From JANQRA01 sp035550735 (GTDB lineage Bacteria; Actinomycetota; Acidimicrobiia; Spongiisociales; ZC4RG35), in assembly GCA_035550735.1 (NCBI GenBank), contig DASZOM010000049.1, positions 1 through 56,223 of the forward strand: a stretch of DNA of 56,223 nt. Reading direction: 5' to 3'. The position numbers were made by a program, and so were the translations under genes. The notes beneath the pieces are model-generated. The model did no database searches. It was not told where the DNA came from and saw only the letters and a program-made list of their open reading frames with translations. This document shows, piece by piece, positions 8,524 through 17,768 of the stretch (its first letter is position 1; the number at the start of each line of letters is the position of its first letter).

Positions 8524-9411
8524 ATGAGGGTGTTGGTTACGGGGTCTTCAGGTTTTCTCGGAAAGCATGTTGCCCGGGCATTTCAAGGAGCCGGCCACGA
8601 GGTCGAGGGCTTCGATCAGCAAGCAAACGACGGTTCGGGGTATCCGACGATCGTCGGGGACCTCCTCGACCTGGAGGGGCTCAGCGCAGCAGTCTCCGGG
8701 CACGACGTGGTGGTTCACATCGGCGCCATCGGTGACGTGTATCTGGCGGCATCGCAGCCCGCATTGGCTGCCTCGGTGAACGTCACCGGCAGCGCGAACA
8801 TCGCCACAGCAGCCAAAACGGCAGGTGCCAAGGTCGTATACGCCTCCACATGGGAGGTCTACGGCGCACCCGAGTACGAGCCGGTCGACGAGAAGCACCC
8901 TTGCGATCCCGACCACCCGTACAACATCACCAAGTTGGGCGGTGAGCGCATGCTGCTGGCTGCCGACCGTCTCGACGACTTGCCGGTGGTGGCGTTGCGG
9001 CTCGGAACCGCCTACGGGCTGGGGATGCGACCCAACTCGGTCTTCGAGATCTTCATCCGCAAGGCGTCCGCCGGCGAGCCCATCACCATCCAGGGCGACG
9101 GCTCTCAGGGGCGTCAGTTCACCCATGCGTCGGACATCGCCCGCGCCTTCGTCTTGGCCGCGGAGAGTGACCATCGAGGGATGGTCCTCAACACCGTCGC
9201 ACCCGACATGACCACCATCAAGCAGCTCGCCGAGATCGTCACCGAGCATCATCCGACCGAGGTGACCTTCGGGAGCCCGCGCCCCGGCGACGTCCCCCCG
9301 TCGTACGTCTCGGCGGCCCGCATCGAGCAGGTCCTCGGCTGGAAGGCAGAGGTCTCCTTCGAGGCCGGCATGGCTGAGCTCCTCGCCGCAGACCGCCCAC
9401 CCACCCAGTGA
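8524..9411 (+). CDS. NAD-dependent sugar epimerase/dehydratase (extended SDR)
   Basis: A 295-residue extended short-chain dehydrogenase similar to UDP-glucose 4-epimerases and NDP-sugar dehydratases. The nucleotide-binding loop is LVTGSSGFLGKHVA, the catalytic pair is Y-x3-K in HPYNITKLGGE, and STWEVYG supplies the preceding Ser/Thr. RQFTHASDIARAFVLA is the usual C-terminal substrate-domain signature. ATG 8524 is chosen because GGGAGG precedes it and the Rossmann strand begins at once; the frame extends upstream to 8359 without similarity. It overlaps the next gene by 4 bp (GTGA). It supplies an activated sugar to the neighbouring glycosyltransferases; which sugar is unknown. Confidence 0.92.
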   Translation: MRVLVTGSSGFLGKHVARAFQGAGHEVEGFDQQANDGSGYPTIVGDLLDLEGLSAAVSGHDVVVHIGAIGDVYLAASQPALAASVNVTGSANIATAAKTAGAKVVYASTWEVYGAPEYEPVDEKHPCDPDHPYNITKLGGERMLLAADRLDDLPVVALRLGTAYGLGMRPNSVFEIFIRKASAGEPITIQGDGSQGRQFTHASDIARAFVLAAESDHRGMVLNTVAPDMTTIKQLAEIVTEHHPTEVTFGSPRPGDVPPSYVSAARIEQVLGWKAEVSFEAGMAELLAADRPPTQ

Positions 9412-10511
9412 CCAACACCCGCCCCCGGATCCTGGTCCTCATCAAGGGGCTGGGGATCGGCGGGGCCGAGAAGCTCGTCTCCGAAGGGGCGCGCTTCTGG
9501 GACCGCGACGACTTCGACTACGAGGTCGCCTATGTGCTGCCCTGGAAGGACAACCTCGTCCCCGACCTGGAGCGTCTCGACGTGCCGGTCCATCTCATCG
9601 GCAGCGACCGGGGTCTGACCCCGGCGACCCTGCTGCGGCTGAGACGTCTCATCAGGGAGCGCGGCATCGACCTGGTGCACGCCCACCTCCCCACCATGGG
9701 GATCATCGCCCGTCTCGTGTCACCGGTTCCGGTCGTATACACCGAGCACAACATGGCCGAGTCATATCGACGTATCACGCGGACCGCCAACCGGCTCACC
9801 TACGGGATGAACGACGCCGCCATGGCCGTTTCCGGCGCGGTTGCCGGCTCCGTGGCCACCTGGCCCGGTCGATCGGTGAAGGTGATCCCCAACGGGGTCT
9901 CGGTGACCGTCGACGAGGAGGGGCCGAGCCGTGCCCGCCAGGATCTCGGCCTCGGTGACGAGGCGCCGCTGGTCGCCCATGTCGGGAACATCCGGCCCGG
10001 CAAGGGGCACGACATCCTGGTGAAGGCGGCGGTCATCATCCACCAGCAGATGCCGGAGGCGACGATCGCCTCGATCGGCGGCCCCAAGTATCCCGGCGAC
10101 CTGGAGCGGGTGCAGGACCTGGCCGCCCAGGCCGGCGTCAGCGAGACGTTGAGGTTTCTCGGGCGCAGGCCAGACGCCCTCGACTTCGTCGCCGCCGCCG
10201 ACCTCTTCGTCAACCCGTCTTCTGTCGAAGGGCTCCCGGTGGCCATCCTCGAGGCGATGGCGCTCGGCAAGCCGGTGGTGGCCACCGCGGCAGGCGGGGT
10301 GCCCGGGCTGGTCAAGGACGAGGAGACCGGCATCCTGGTCGAGCCGGAGGATCCCGAGGCCCTTGCCGCCGGGGTCATCCGGCTGCTCCGTGACCGTGAG
10401 CTCGCGGCACGTCTCGCACAGGCGGGAAGAGAGCTGGTCGAGGCGGACTACGGGTTGGAGCCCATGGTCCGGACCACCGAGGACGTCTACAGGTCGGTGC
10501 TCGATGTCTGA
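9408..10511 (+). CDS. Glycosyltransferase family 4
   Basis: A 367-residue GT-B retaining glycosyltransferase starting at GTG 9408 inside the epimerase stop, so translationally coupled. LIKGLGIGGAEKLV is the glycine-rich N-terminal loop, VIPNGVSV the interdomain stretch, HVGNIRPGKGHDIL the donor-domain start, and NPSSVEGLPVAILEAMALG the EX7E-type donor site. Expected to act on the cytoplasmic face in repeat-unit assembly. It overlaps the following acetyltransferase gene by 8 bp. Donor sugar cannot be assigned. Confidence 0.93.
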   Translation: MTNTRPRILVLIKGLGIGGAEKLVSEGARFWDRDDFDYEVAYVLPWKDNLVPDLERLDVPVHLIGSDRGLTPATLLRLRRLIRERGIDLVHAHLPTMGIIARLVSPVPVVYTEHNMAESYRRITRTANRLTYGMNDAAMAVSGAVAGSVATWPGRSVKVIPNGVSVTVDEEGPSRARQDLGLGDEAPLVAHVGNIRPGKGHDILVKAAVIIHQQMPEATIASIGGPKYPGDLERVQDLAAQAGVSETLRFLGRRPDALDFVAAADLFVNPSSVEGLPVAILEAMALGKPVVATAAGGVPGLVKDEETGILVEPEDPEALAAGVIRLLRDRELAARLAQAGRELVEADYGLEPMVRTTEDVYRSVLDV

Positions 10512-11451
10512 CACCATCACCACCCGGCTGCTCGGCCGCTCCGATGTGCCGGCGGTGCTCGAGCTGATGCGGGCCTCTCTCGGCGAGCCACCGCTGTTGA
10601 AGCGGACCCCGGAGCTGTTCGCCTGGAAGCATTTCGACAACCCGTTCGGCGAGTCGATCGCCCTCGTTGCCGAGGCGGACGATCGCATCGTCGGCCTGCG
10701 CACCATGATGCGCTGGGACCTGACCACGCCCGACGGTGAGACGATCCGGGCCGTCCGCCCCGTCGACACCGCGACCCATCCCGACTACCAGCGGCGGGGG
10801 ATCTTCCGCCGGCTCACCGAAGAGGCCATCGACCTCGCCAGAGAGGGCGGGATCGGTCTCATCTTCAACACGCCCAACGAGAAATCTGGTGCCGGCTATC
10901 TGTCCATGGGGTGGAAGGAGATCGGGCCGGTCGGCGTGATGATCCGGCCGTCCTGGCGGATGGTCGCAGGGGGCAAGGCCGACCCCAAGGCTGTCGAGGG
11001 GTTCCTGCGCGATCCGGTCCCGGCGTGGCCGTTCGCCGCCGTCGACCGGGCGCCGCTCGGGCTGCGCACACCGCGGACCCCCGAGTATGCGATGTGGAGA
11101 TTCGCCGGCCACCCCGCGGCCCGTTATCACCAGGTCGAGGCCGGCGGGTCGGTGGCGGTGGTCAGACCCAACGTGCGCAACGGGCGGCGGGAGCTGATCG
11201 TGGTCGACGTCTACGGGGACCGTCCGGGGAGCGCACTGCGTCGTGCGGCGCGGCAGGCCCGGACCGACTATTGCGCCACCTGGTTCACACAGGGCACGCC
11301 CGAGCGAGCGGCAGCGCTGAGAAGCGGCTATCTTCCTGTCCCGGGGGTGGCGCCACTGACATTGATGGGGCTCCCTTTGGGAGATTTGGGGGTCGACTGG
11401 GCCAAGCCGTCGTCTTGGGACCTGGCGATCAGCGATTTGGAGTTGCTGTGA
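10504..11451 (+). CDS. GNAT-family N-acetyltransferase
   Basis: A 315-residue protein with an N-terminal GNAT fold. The acetyl-CoA loop is seen in THPDYQRRGIFRRLTEEA (Q/R-x-x-G-x pattern), followed by LIFNTPNEKSGAGYLSMGW, a common GNAT continuation. The C-terminal 150 residues form a second, more divergent domain, as in two-domain GNATs. ATG 10504 lies eight bases before the glycosyltransferase stop. The GTG of the next gene overlaps its stop (GTGA). An acyl modification of a sugar amine is likely from context, for example acetylation after amino transfer, but the acceptor is not known. Confidence 0.85.
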   Translation: MSDTITTRLLGRSDVPAVLELMRASLGEPPLLKRTPELFAWKHFDNPFGESIALVAEADDRIVGLRTMMRWDLTTPDGETIRAVRPVDTATHPDYQRRGIFRRLTEEAIDLAREGGIGLIFNTPNEKSGAGYLSMGWKEIGPVGVMIRPSWRMVAGGKADPKAVEGFLRDPVPAWPFAAVDRAPLGLRTPRTPEYAMWRFAGHPAARYHQVEAGGSVAVVRPNVRNGRRELIVVDVYGDRPGSALRRAARQARTDYCATWFTQGTPERAAALRSGYLPVPGVAPLTLMGLPLGDLGVDWAKPSSWDLAISDLELL

Positions 11452-12830
11452 TCACAACGACGTATGCCCTGACACCGATCCTGGCTCAGGAAGAGGTGGC
11501 GACCTACAACGCTTTCGAAGCCATCGCCTTCATCCTGCTCGGCCTACTTCTCTTCAGCTGGGTCGGCCGCGGGATGGCGACCAAGGAAGACCGGGACTGG
11601 TTCCCGGGTCTCATGATGTGGGGCTTCATCGCCAAGATGCTGGGCAGCCTGGCCCGGTTCTACATGGTCACGGGCATCTACCGGGATGGCGACTCCTTCA
11701 CGTACCACTCGATCGGCCGGATCATGGCCAACGTGTGGCGGGGCTTCGTGGTGCCGACGTCGAACTCGAGTGCCGGCACCGCCACCGCCGAGCAGATCAC
11801 CGGCTTTCTCTATGCCCCGTACTCCCCCAGCATGCTGGGTGGCTTCCTCATCTTCGCCCTGGTGGCGTTCACGGGTCAGTTGCTCTTCTACGCCGCCGGA
11901 CGGCATTGGCTCAAGGGCCACCAACTCCGGATGTACGCCGTGGCGGTGTTCTTCTTCCCGAGCCTGATCTTCTGGCCGTCCAGCATCGGCAAGGACGCGC
12001 TCATGCTCTTCTTCCTCGGGCTGGCCGCCTACGGCGCTTCACGCATGCTCCGCTACTACCAGTTCAGCGCCCTGCTCTATGCCGCTCCCGGCCTCTACTT
12101 CGCCAGCCTGATCCGCTCGCACGTCGCCGCGGTGATGGGTCTGGCCATCGCCCTGGCCGCCCTCTTCGGCAGGGCGCCCAAGGAGTATCGAGCAAGCCCG
12201 AAACGCGCCTTCGTGATCGTGGTCGTCCTCGCCGGCGCTGCCTTCGCCCTCTCCACCTTCTCGGCCACCTTCGGCGTATCCGTCGACGGCGGCGGTGAGA
12301 CACAGGACCCGGAGGCTTTCCTCGCAGACGTGTCGGAGCGCACCGCCACCGGTGGCTCGGAAGTCGAGGGAGGGGCGGTGGGCAGTCCCGCCCAGCTGCC
12401 CGGTGCCGTGATCAAGGTCCTCTACCGCCCGCTCATCTACGAGGCACGGAGTTTCCAGCAGCTGGCCAGCGCCATGGAGGGCACGATCCTGCTGGTGATC
12501 ACCGTCTGGAAGCTGCCCACCATGTGGAGACGCAAGCGTCTCCTCCGGGAGAAGCCGATGCTGCTGCTCGCCTTCTTCTACACCGGTGGGTTCATCATCG
12601 GTTTCAGCGCGATCCTCAACCTGGGAATCCTGGCCCGGCAACGCATCCAGGTGCTCCCCCTGTTCTTCTTGCTGCTCGTCGGTCTCGGCTGGGACGAGAC
12701 ACGCCCGAGAAAGGGCCCGACGCGTCGTCGACTGGAGGACACCGAGGTGCAGCCTGCGACTCCGGAGCTGGAGTCGGCCGGGGCCGGCCGTCACGAGACC
12801 GAGCCCGAGCCCGACGCCATCCCTCAGTAA
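11448..12830 (+). CDS. Wzy/EpsG-like polysaccharide polymerase, polytopic
   Basis: A 460-residue membrane protein with roughly ten to twelve hydrophobic helices, starting at GTG 11448 inside the acetyltransferase stop. The stretch FFPSLIFWPSSIGKDALMLF matches the conserved motif of EpsG/O-antigen polymerase-like proteins, in which a Ser/Lys pair sits after the PS-x-x-FW turn. A large extracytoplasmic loop lies near residues 270-320 (GETQDPEAFLADVSERT). The C-terminus is a charged cytoplasmic tail ending in DAIPQ. It is last in the plus-strand unit and faces a converging glycosyltransferase gene 11 bp away. Polymerising lipid-linked repeat units at the outer membrane face is the expected role. 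Confidence 0.82.
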   Translation: MITTTYALTPILAQEEVATYNAFEAIAFILLGLLLFSWVGRGMATKEDRDWFPGLMMWGFIAKMLGSLARFYMVTGIYRDGDSFTYHSIGRIMANVWRGFVVPTSNSSAGTATAEQITGFLYAPYSPSMLGGFLIFALVAFTGQLLFYAAGRHWLKGHQLRMYAVAVFFFPSLIFWPSSIGKDALMLFFLGLAAYGASRMLRYYQFSALLYAAPGLYFASLIRSHVAAVMGLAIALAALFGRAPKEYRASPKRAFVIVVVLAGAAFALSTFSATFGVSVDGGGETQDPEAFLADVSERTATGGSEVEGGAVGSPAQLPGAVIKVLYRPLIYEARSFQQLASAMEGTILLVITVWKLPTMWRRKRLLREKPMLLLAFFYTGGFIIGFSAILNLGILARQRIQVLPLFFLLLVGLGWDETRPRKGPTRRRLEDTEVQPATPELESAGAGRHETEPEPDAIPQ

Positions 12831-12841
12831 GACCTTCCCCG

Positions 12842-14017
12842 TCAGGGAACGCGGAAGCCGGCCGGGAGCAAGTGGCCCAAGCCCTTGCGCTCCAAGCCGT
12901 CCTTGTAGGACTGCATGACGATGCGGACCACCTCTTTCTCGTCGAAGCGCTCCCTGGAGATGCGATGGCTCTCCGAGCCCATGCCGCGTCTCAGCTCCGG
13001 GTCGTCCCCGAGCTTGGCGATCGCCTCGGCCAGCGAGTCCGGGTCACGCACCGGAACGTGGAAGCCGTTGACCCCATCGTCGACGACCTGACGACAGCCC
13101 CGGATGTCGGTGACGACCAGGGGCAGTCCCATCGCCGCCGCCTCCATTGCCGCCCGGGGAAACCCCTCGCGATGTGAAGGGAGCACGAAGAGATCCATGG
13201 CGGAGTAGAGCTCGGGCATGTCCGATCGCATCCCGAGGAATCTGACCCCGCTCTGCCTTGCCTTCTCCAGCACCTCGCCGGGCAGGGCGTCGCTCTTGTC
13301 GGGATCGTCGGGACCGACGACCACCAGGACATACCGATCGTCGAGCCGGCTCATGGCCTCGAACAACTCGGGGAAGCCCTTCTCTGCCACCAGTCGGCCA
13401 ACCACCCCGACGACGACGTCTTGCTCGCCGGCACCCATCTCCTGACGAAGCCTTCCCCTCACCTCGGCGCCGAGACGGCTGCGGTCGAACCGGGTGAGGT
13501 CGACGCCATTGCCCAGAAGCCGGCCTTTGCCCTTGGGAAAGATGCCCGTCCGTTGGCAGAACTCGAGATCTTCGGGATTCTGGGACAGCTCGACATCGGA
13601 GAAGCGTGAGGCCACCGCCTCGAGCGTGTACACCACGGCCCGCTTCAGGAGCCGGTCCTCGGGCTGGGCGTAGAGACCATGGACCGTGTTCACCACCAGC
13701 GGAACGCCGGCGAGACGCCCCAGGATCCTCCCGTAGACGCCGGGCTTGGGATTGTGGGTGTGGAGGACGGTGAGATTGGCCTTGCGCACCACCTTCCAGA
13801 ACTGCCATGCGGCAACGATGTCGTTCTTGAGGCTCATCCCCCTCGTGGAGGCGGTGAGAGGGATGTGCTCGATGCCGGCTCTCTCCAGCTCCTCGACCCA
13901 GGGACCGTCGGAGCTGATCCCAATCGCCTCACCGCCGGCCTCGATCACCGCCAGCAGCTGTGGGAACACCAGATACCGAAGGCTCAGATCCACGGTTGTG
14001 AGATGGGCGACTCTCAT
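12842..14017 (-). CDS. Glycosyltransferase family 4 (WcaL/PssD-like)
   Basis: A 391-residue GT-B enzyme. MRVAHLTTVDLSLRYLV opens the acceptor domain, LHTHNPKPGVYGRILGR and NTVHGLYAQPEDRLLKR are characteristic of this GT4 subgroup, and DLFVLPSHREGFPRAAMEAA is the donor-site motif. ATG 14017 is preferred because the family begins there and the kinase gene upstream ends at 14022. It is the last gene of a long minus-strand unit and converges with the polymerase gene. The final residues run into a weak hairpin at 12835-12849. Confidence 0.92.
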   Translation of the reverse strand: MRVAHLTTVDLSLRYLVFPQLLAVIEAGGEAIGISSDGPWVEELERAGIEHIPLTASTRGMSLKNDIVAAWQFWKVVRKANLTVLHTHNPKPGVYGRILGRLAGVPLVVNTVHGLYAQPEDRLLKRAVVYTLEAVASRFSDVELSQNPEDLEFCQRTGIFPKGKGRLLGNGVDLTRFDRSRLGAEVRGRLRQEMGAGEQDVVVGVVGRLVAEKGFPELFEAMSRLDDRYVLVVVGPDDPDKSDALPGEVLEKARQSGVRFLGMRSDMPELYSAMDLFVLPSHREGFPRAAMEAAAMGLPLVVTDIRGCRQVVDDGVNGFHVPVRDPDSLAEAIAKLGDDPELRRGMGSESHRISRERFDEKEVVRIVMQSYKDGLERKGLGHLLPAGFRVP

Positions 14018-14021
14018 CGAT

Positions 14022-15038
14022 TCAGCCTCGCAGTGGGTCGAGCCATGCCAGCTCCTCGCTTCGAGCGGCATCGGTGAGCAGGAGCTCGACGAGCTCGGCG
14101 TACTCCGGCTCCTGCACCCTTTCGTCGTCGAGCCGTCGCAGGGCGCCTTCCATACCGGCGAGGGTCACTGCCCAGGAGATCGGGAGGGGATAGTCCCAGA
14201 TCTCCTCCATGCGCCCTCGCAGCGTCATCCCAATCGGTGTGCCCGAGCCGAGAACGCCGAAGGCGGCATCGCGGATCGAGGGAAGATGATCGACCCTGAG
14301 GGCGAGATGGGCTGTCGCCACCGGGGTGTAGGCGACGTCGAACCAGGGCACGCAGCCCGGGGCGGCATGCTCCCAATCGAGGAAGAGCAACCGGCCCCCG
14401 TCCTCGAGGAGGTTTCCCACCGCCACGTCCTGGTGCTGCCAGGCAGGGCTCCAGGCCATTTCGGCATCGCTGAGAAGGCCCCGGAAATGCTCGATGGCAT
14501 CCGCCAACCCAGCATTGGACGATGCAAACCGGTCTCCAAAGCGCTCCACGATGCCGACGAGCGGCGAGCTGTCCGACTTCTCGTCGGCGACGGTTGCTTC
14601 GGCGAGCTGTCGGCAGAATCGGAAGCTGCGTCGGAACACCGAGTCCATGACCCGGACCGCCGTGCGCGACACCGAGCCGGTGAGAGGAGGTATGACCAGT
14701 CTCTTGCCGGGAAGGACCTCGGCGGCCATGGCGGTGACGGAGGGAAGTGAGATCAAGTCCAAGGCTCTGGGCATCGCAGTCCGAAGCGCTGCGGGCAATT
14801 GGGGCCTCAGGCCGTCCATCGCCCCGTACTCCGCTTCGAGGAACTTGGCTTCGCGTGGGTTGAACCCGATCTTCATGATCGCTCGAGGCGAGCGCCCACT
14901 TCCGAACAGCAGAACCGAGACCCGATCGCCATGTGCCGGGCCGCCGGCGAGGAGGAGCGGCGTGGGATGGCCGGAGTTTTCGCCTGGGAACCACTGGCTC
15001 CACCGACTGGCGGCGCGCTCGACGAGATAGTCAAGCAT
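14022..15038 (-). CDS. APH-fold small-molecule kinase
   Basis: A 338-residue member of the aminoglycoside/choline phosphotransferase fold. The catalytic loop is HQDVAVGNLLEDGG (Brenner-type H-x-D-x4-N) and the metal aspartate follows in FLDWEHAAPG. The N-terminal lobe has AIMKIGFNPREAKFLEAEY, a beta3-lysine/helix-C pattern. ATG 15038 overlaps the preceding gene by 8 bp. Antibiotic modification is unlikely in this setting. Phosphorylation of a sugar or lipid acceptor, or release of material from a carrier, is more plausible because a second APH-fold gene lies two genes upstream in a glycosyltransferase operon. Confidence 0.8.
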   Translation of the reverse strand: MLDYLVERAASRWSQWFPGENSGHPTPLLLAGGPAHGDRVSVLLFGSGRSPRAIMKIGFNPREAKFLEAEYGAMDGLRPQLPAALRTAMPRALDLISLPSVTAMAAEVLPGKRLVIPPLTGSVSRTAVRVMDSVFRRSFRFCRQLAEATVADEKSDSSPLVGIVERFGDRFASSNAGLADAIEHFRGLLSDAEMAWSPAWQHQDVAVGNLLEDGGRLLFLDWEHAAPGCVPWFDVAYTPVATAHLALRVDHLPSIRDAAFGVLGSGTPIGMTLRGRMEEIWDYPLPISWAVTLAGMEGALRRLDDERVQEPEYAELVELLLTDAARSEELAWLDPLRG

Positions 15039-15582
15039 CGCGGTCCCGGGCGGGTCGTGCCACCAACGCCAGACCCGGGTGGAGCAGCAGCGCGAGCGGG
15101 GTGAAGAGTGGAGAGCGCGCCGCCACCCGCGCCCAGAGCCGGCTGCCTCCTCCTCCGAGCACACCGGATCGCTGTGCCCAGATCAGCGGGCGTCGAGCGC
15201 GGCGCGGAGTGGCGATGCGGGGCGTCCGGGCCGACGGCCAAAGAATGAAGGTCTGCTCCAGTCGCATCGAGTGCTCCCGGAGCTCGGCCTCGATCTCGGC
15301 GATCGACGGGGCCTGACGCAGATCCCAACGCTTGCCGGCGAGCAGGGACAGCAAGGCGCGGGCCAAGGGACGCTCCAACGCCACGATCATGGTCCCGCCC
15401 TCACGTCTTGCCTCTGCCGCTCCCCGTTCGATCAGATCACTCCACGGCTGGTCATCATCAGGCAGGGCGACCACGACGGGCGCAACCTGCCGTGCCGTCC
15501 CCGGATCGAAACCGGCGAGCATCCGCCAGATCGGGCTGAGATCTCCAGGAAGCGTGCGGTCCCTGACCGGAGGCTCACGCAC
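15031..15582 (-). CDS. Hypothetical protein between two APH-fold kinases
   Basis: A 183-residue protein I do not recognise. GTG 15582 is chosen because it overlaps the upstream kinase stop by 8 bp; the open frame continues to 15648 inside that gene. The N-terminal half is acidic and includes APVVVALPDDDQPWSDLI and GGTMIVALERPLARALLSLL, resembling strands and helices of a Rossmann-like domain. The C-terminal half is basic (RTPRIATPRRARRPLIWAQR) and ends in a hydrophobic segment, PLFTPLALLLHPGLALVA, possibly membrane-associated. It overlaps both neighbours, so it is probably translated with them. A degenerate methyltransferase domain is one possibility; nothing visible proves it. Confidence 0.6.
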   Translation of the reverse strand: MREPPVRDRTLPGDLSPIWRMLAGFDPGTARQVAPVVVALPDDDQPWSDLIERGAAEARREGGTMIVALERPLARALLSLLAGKRWDLRQAPSIAEIEAELREHSMRLEQTFILWPSARTPRIATPRRARRPLIWAQRSGVLGGGGSRLWARVAARSPLFTPLALLLHPGLALVARPARDRDA

Positions 15583-16582
15583 CGGTGAACTCGCTTCTCG
15601 TGGCTTGCCTGCGCCATTGCGCGGCCATGCGGAGAAACCGGGGGACATCCCGCACCCGTCCCCTGCGCAGCCGCTTGCGGGCGGTGTGGATCTGCTTGTG
15701 GGTCAGGTAGAGCGAGAGCAGTGTCTTGTCGGCGGGCGTGTCGAGCATGCCCGGCCCGGTCCGGGCGTACGCCGACAGGAGGCTCGTCTCGAGCTCGGCG
15801 CGTGTCCGCCAGCGGTCGGTCGCCGAGGGCCCTCTCCTGGCGAGGACACGGTCCAGACGATCGAGGAAGTAGGCGACGTCACGATGGACCGGGGCGTAGG
15901 AGCGGCCCGAAGGCTGGTCGATGACCCATATACCGCCCGATCGATCGACACGGAGGTTGTAAGGGGCGAAGTCGCCGTAGCGCCTGCTGGCCAACCGGCT
16001 CCAGTCGATGCCCTCGACCAGCTCGGGCTTCACGCCGACCCGACCCGCCATCGTGCGTGCGATGCGTTCCAGCTTTCTGCGGCTCAGGGGCGCATCGGCG
16101 GCGTCGGGATCGAACGAGTAGGCCTTGTGGAACGCCCCGAGTGCCGCCCCGCACGCGTCGACGATGCGACCCAGGTCGGCCGTCGCAGGCCCTGAGGTCT
16201 CGGACAGGGCCGCGGTCAGGTCGACCCCCGGCACGTACTCCACGCACACACACGGCGGGGAGTCGTGCCAGCCGAAAGCCTCGGGGACCTGGAGCTCGAC
16301 GCCCGGGTTCGAGGTGAAGACCTCGCGCAGATGGGCGAGGTCCTCATACACCTCGCGCGCCTTCTCCTTCTTCCAGAGAGTCCCCACCTTGAGCACACGG
16401 GAGGTCCCACCGTTCAACGGCACGATGTGATGGAGGACGGCGGTCCGGCTGTCCCAAACACGGACAACGTCGTAGCCCGACCAACCCTCCCAGGAGAATC
16501 GGGTGGCCAGATCGTCGATGATCCGGGCCACCGCGCTCTCGTCGAACCCTTCGTAGGTGCTGGCCGCGCTCGGCTCGGTCAC
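15575..16582 (-). CDS. APH-fold small-molecule kinase
   Basis: A 335-residue kinase-like protein. The catalytic segment is YGDFAPYNLRVD, with Tyr replacing the first His of the HGD motif, and the metal-binding Asp lies in WVIDQPSGRSYAPVHRDVA. SRVLKVGTLWKKEKAREVY provides the N-lobe lysine, and CVCVEYVPGVDLTAAL is the hinge region. GTG 16582 is preferred over GTG 16594 because GGAGGG sits five bases ahead of it. It lies 36 bp after a GT4 gene and overlaps the next gene by 8 bp. A phosphate-transfer step on a sugar or lipid during polymer assembly is inferred. The altered first motif residue leaves activity uncertain. Confidence 0.78.
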   Translation of the reverse strand: MTEPSAASTYEGFDESAVARIIDDLATRFSWEGWSGYDVVRVWDSRTAVLHHIVPLNGGTSRVLKVGTLWKKEKAREVYEDLAHLREVFTSNPGVELQVPEAFGWHDSPPCVCVEYVPGVDLTAALSETSGPATADLGRIVDACGAALGAFHKAYSFDPDAADAPLSRRKLERIARTMAGRVGVKPELVEGIDWSRLASRRYGDFAPYNLRVDRSGGIWVIDQPSGRSYAPVHRDVAYFLDRLDRVLARRGPSATDRWRTRAELETSLLSAYARTGPGMLDTPADKTLLSLYLTHKQIHTARKRLRRGRVRDVPRFLRMAAQWRRQATRSEFTGA

Positions 16583-16618
16583 GTGTCCCTCCACGCCCGG
16601 TCATCGTGCGACATCGGT

Positions 16619-17740
16619 CTAGGCCACATCACTGGACTGATGCTCCTCCCGTGCCGTGTAGGAGCGAAACAACTCCTTCCAGGCATCCACTGTGGCTTCC
16701 AGGGTGAATTGCCTCGCGCAGTGGGCACGGGCGCGCTCTCCCATGTCCCGACGGAGTTTGTCCCCGGTCACCAGACGGTCCACCGCCGAGATCATCCCCT
16801 CGCCATCCTCGATGTCGACCAGGAACCCGGTCACGCCGTCGTCGACGACGTCCCGGGCGCCCGGCACCCGCGTGCTCACGGTGGCGAGACCGGACAACCC
16901 TGCCTCGATGAGGACTCCGGGCATCCCCTCACCGGGGGCGAGGCTCGGGAAGACGAAGATGTCCGCGCCGGACATGATCTCGGCAACGTCGTCTCTTCTG
17001 CCCAGCATCGTCACCCCGGCTGCAGCCGCCAACGGTTTCAACGTGTCCATGAGGGGGCCGTCACCGACGAGGACTGCTTCGAACATCCGGCCCCTTGCTC
17101 TGAGGGCGGCCACCACCTCGATGAACCGATCCGGCCGTTTCCCGTCGTTGAGATGGCCCACGAAGACCACCTTCGGTCGATCCGGGGCCCTCGCCTCGAA
17201 CCGCGGCTGGAAGGTCTCCGGATCACGGGCATTGGGGATGACCATCAGCCTCTCTGCGGGAATTCGATGGAGGCGAGCGACCTCGTCGGCGACATCACGT
17301 GACACCGCGACGACCTTCGCGGCCCTCCTGACGAAGTAGTCGTTGAGGAGATGCTTCCCCCGTTTCTGCAAGGACTCGTGGCCCGTGCCGATCCTCAGGT
17401 AGACGAAGGGCAACGGGCGGGGAAGGGCCAGGGCCGCATACTTGGCCGACTCGCCGCCGTGGGCCACCACCAGCGGCGGGGCCAATCGTCGCACCGCCTT
17501 CCTGAGTCGGAGCACGGCGCGAGGGTCGAGACCTGCCCGACGGAGCACTCCCCGGGGCACTCCGAGCGTCATATCCGCATTCAGGTCATTCGAGTCGGAA
17601 TCGAACAAGGTGAGGACCTGGTGCGTCTCTCCCCGCTCGACGAGGGCATCGACCAGGGTGCGTGCGTAGCGTTGCGCCCCCCGCGCCAGATCGAATGGGA
17701 CCACGTGGAGCACGGCGCCAGGGCTGGCATGATCGCTCAT
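16619..17740 (-). CDS. Glycosyltransferase family 4
   Basis: A 373-residue GT-B enzyme. VLHVVPFDLARGAQRYARTL is the acceptor-domain start, VFVGHLNDGKRPDRFIEVVA the beginning of the donor domain, and FVFPSLAPGEGMPGVLIEAG the EX7E-like donor motif. The interdomain linker reads MVIPNARDPETF. It lies 28 bp after another GT4 gene and 36 bp before a kinase gene on the same strand. Probably adds one sugar of the repeat unit; donor unknown. Confidence 0.92.
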   Translation of the reverse strand: MSDHASPGAVLHVVPFDLARGAQRYARTLVDALVERGETHQVLTLFDSDSNDLNADMTLGVPRGVLRRAGLDPRAVLRLRKAVRRLAPPLVVAHGGESAKYAALALPRPLPFVYLRIGTGHESLQKRGKHLLNDYFVRRAAKVVAVSRDVADEVARLHRIPAERLMVIPNARDPETFQPRFEARAPDRPKVVFVGHLNDGKRPDRFIEVVAALRARGRMFEAVLVGDGPLMDTLKPLAAAAGVTMLGRRDDVAEIMSGADIFVFPSLAPGEGMPGVLIEAGLSGLATVSTRVPGARDVVDDGVTGFLVDIEDGEGMISAVDRLVTGDKLRRDMGERARAHCARQFTLEATVDAWKELFRSYTAREEHQSSDVA

Positions 17741-17768
17741 GACTCAGGCAGCTCCCAGGCGACGGTCG

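Noticed and set aside
10911..11447. In-frame upstream extension of the polymerase gene by 179 codons
   Set aside because: It crosses the acetyltransferase gene out of frame. GTG 11448 overlapping that gene's stop is the coherent start.
12835..12849. Terminator between the converging polymerase and glycosyltransferase genes
   Set aside because: TTCCC-CGTCA-GGGAA is only a 5-bp stem without a T-run and lies partly in coding sequence.
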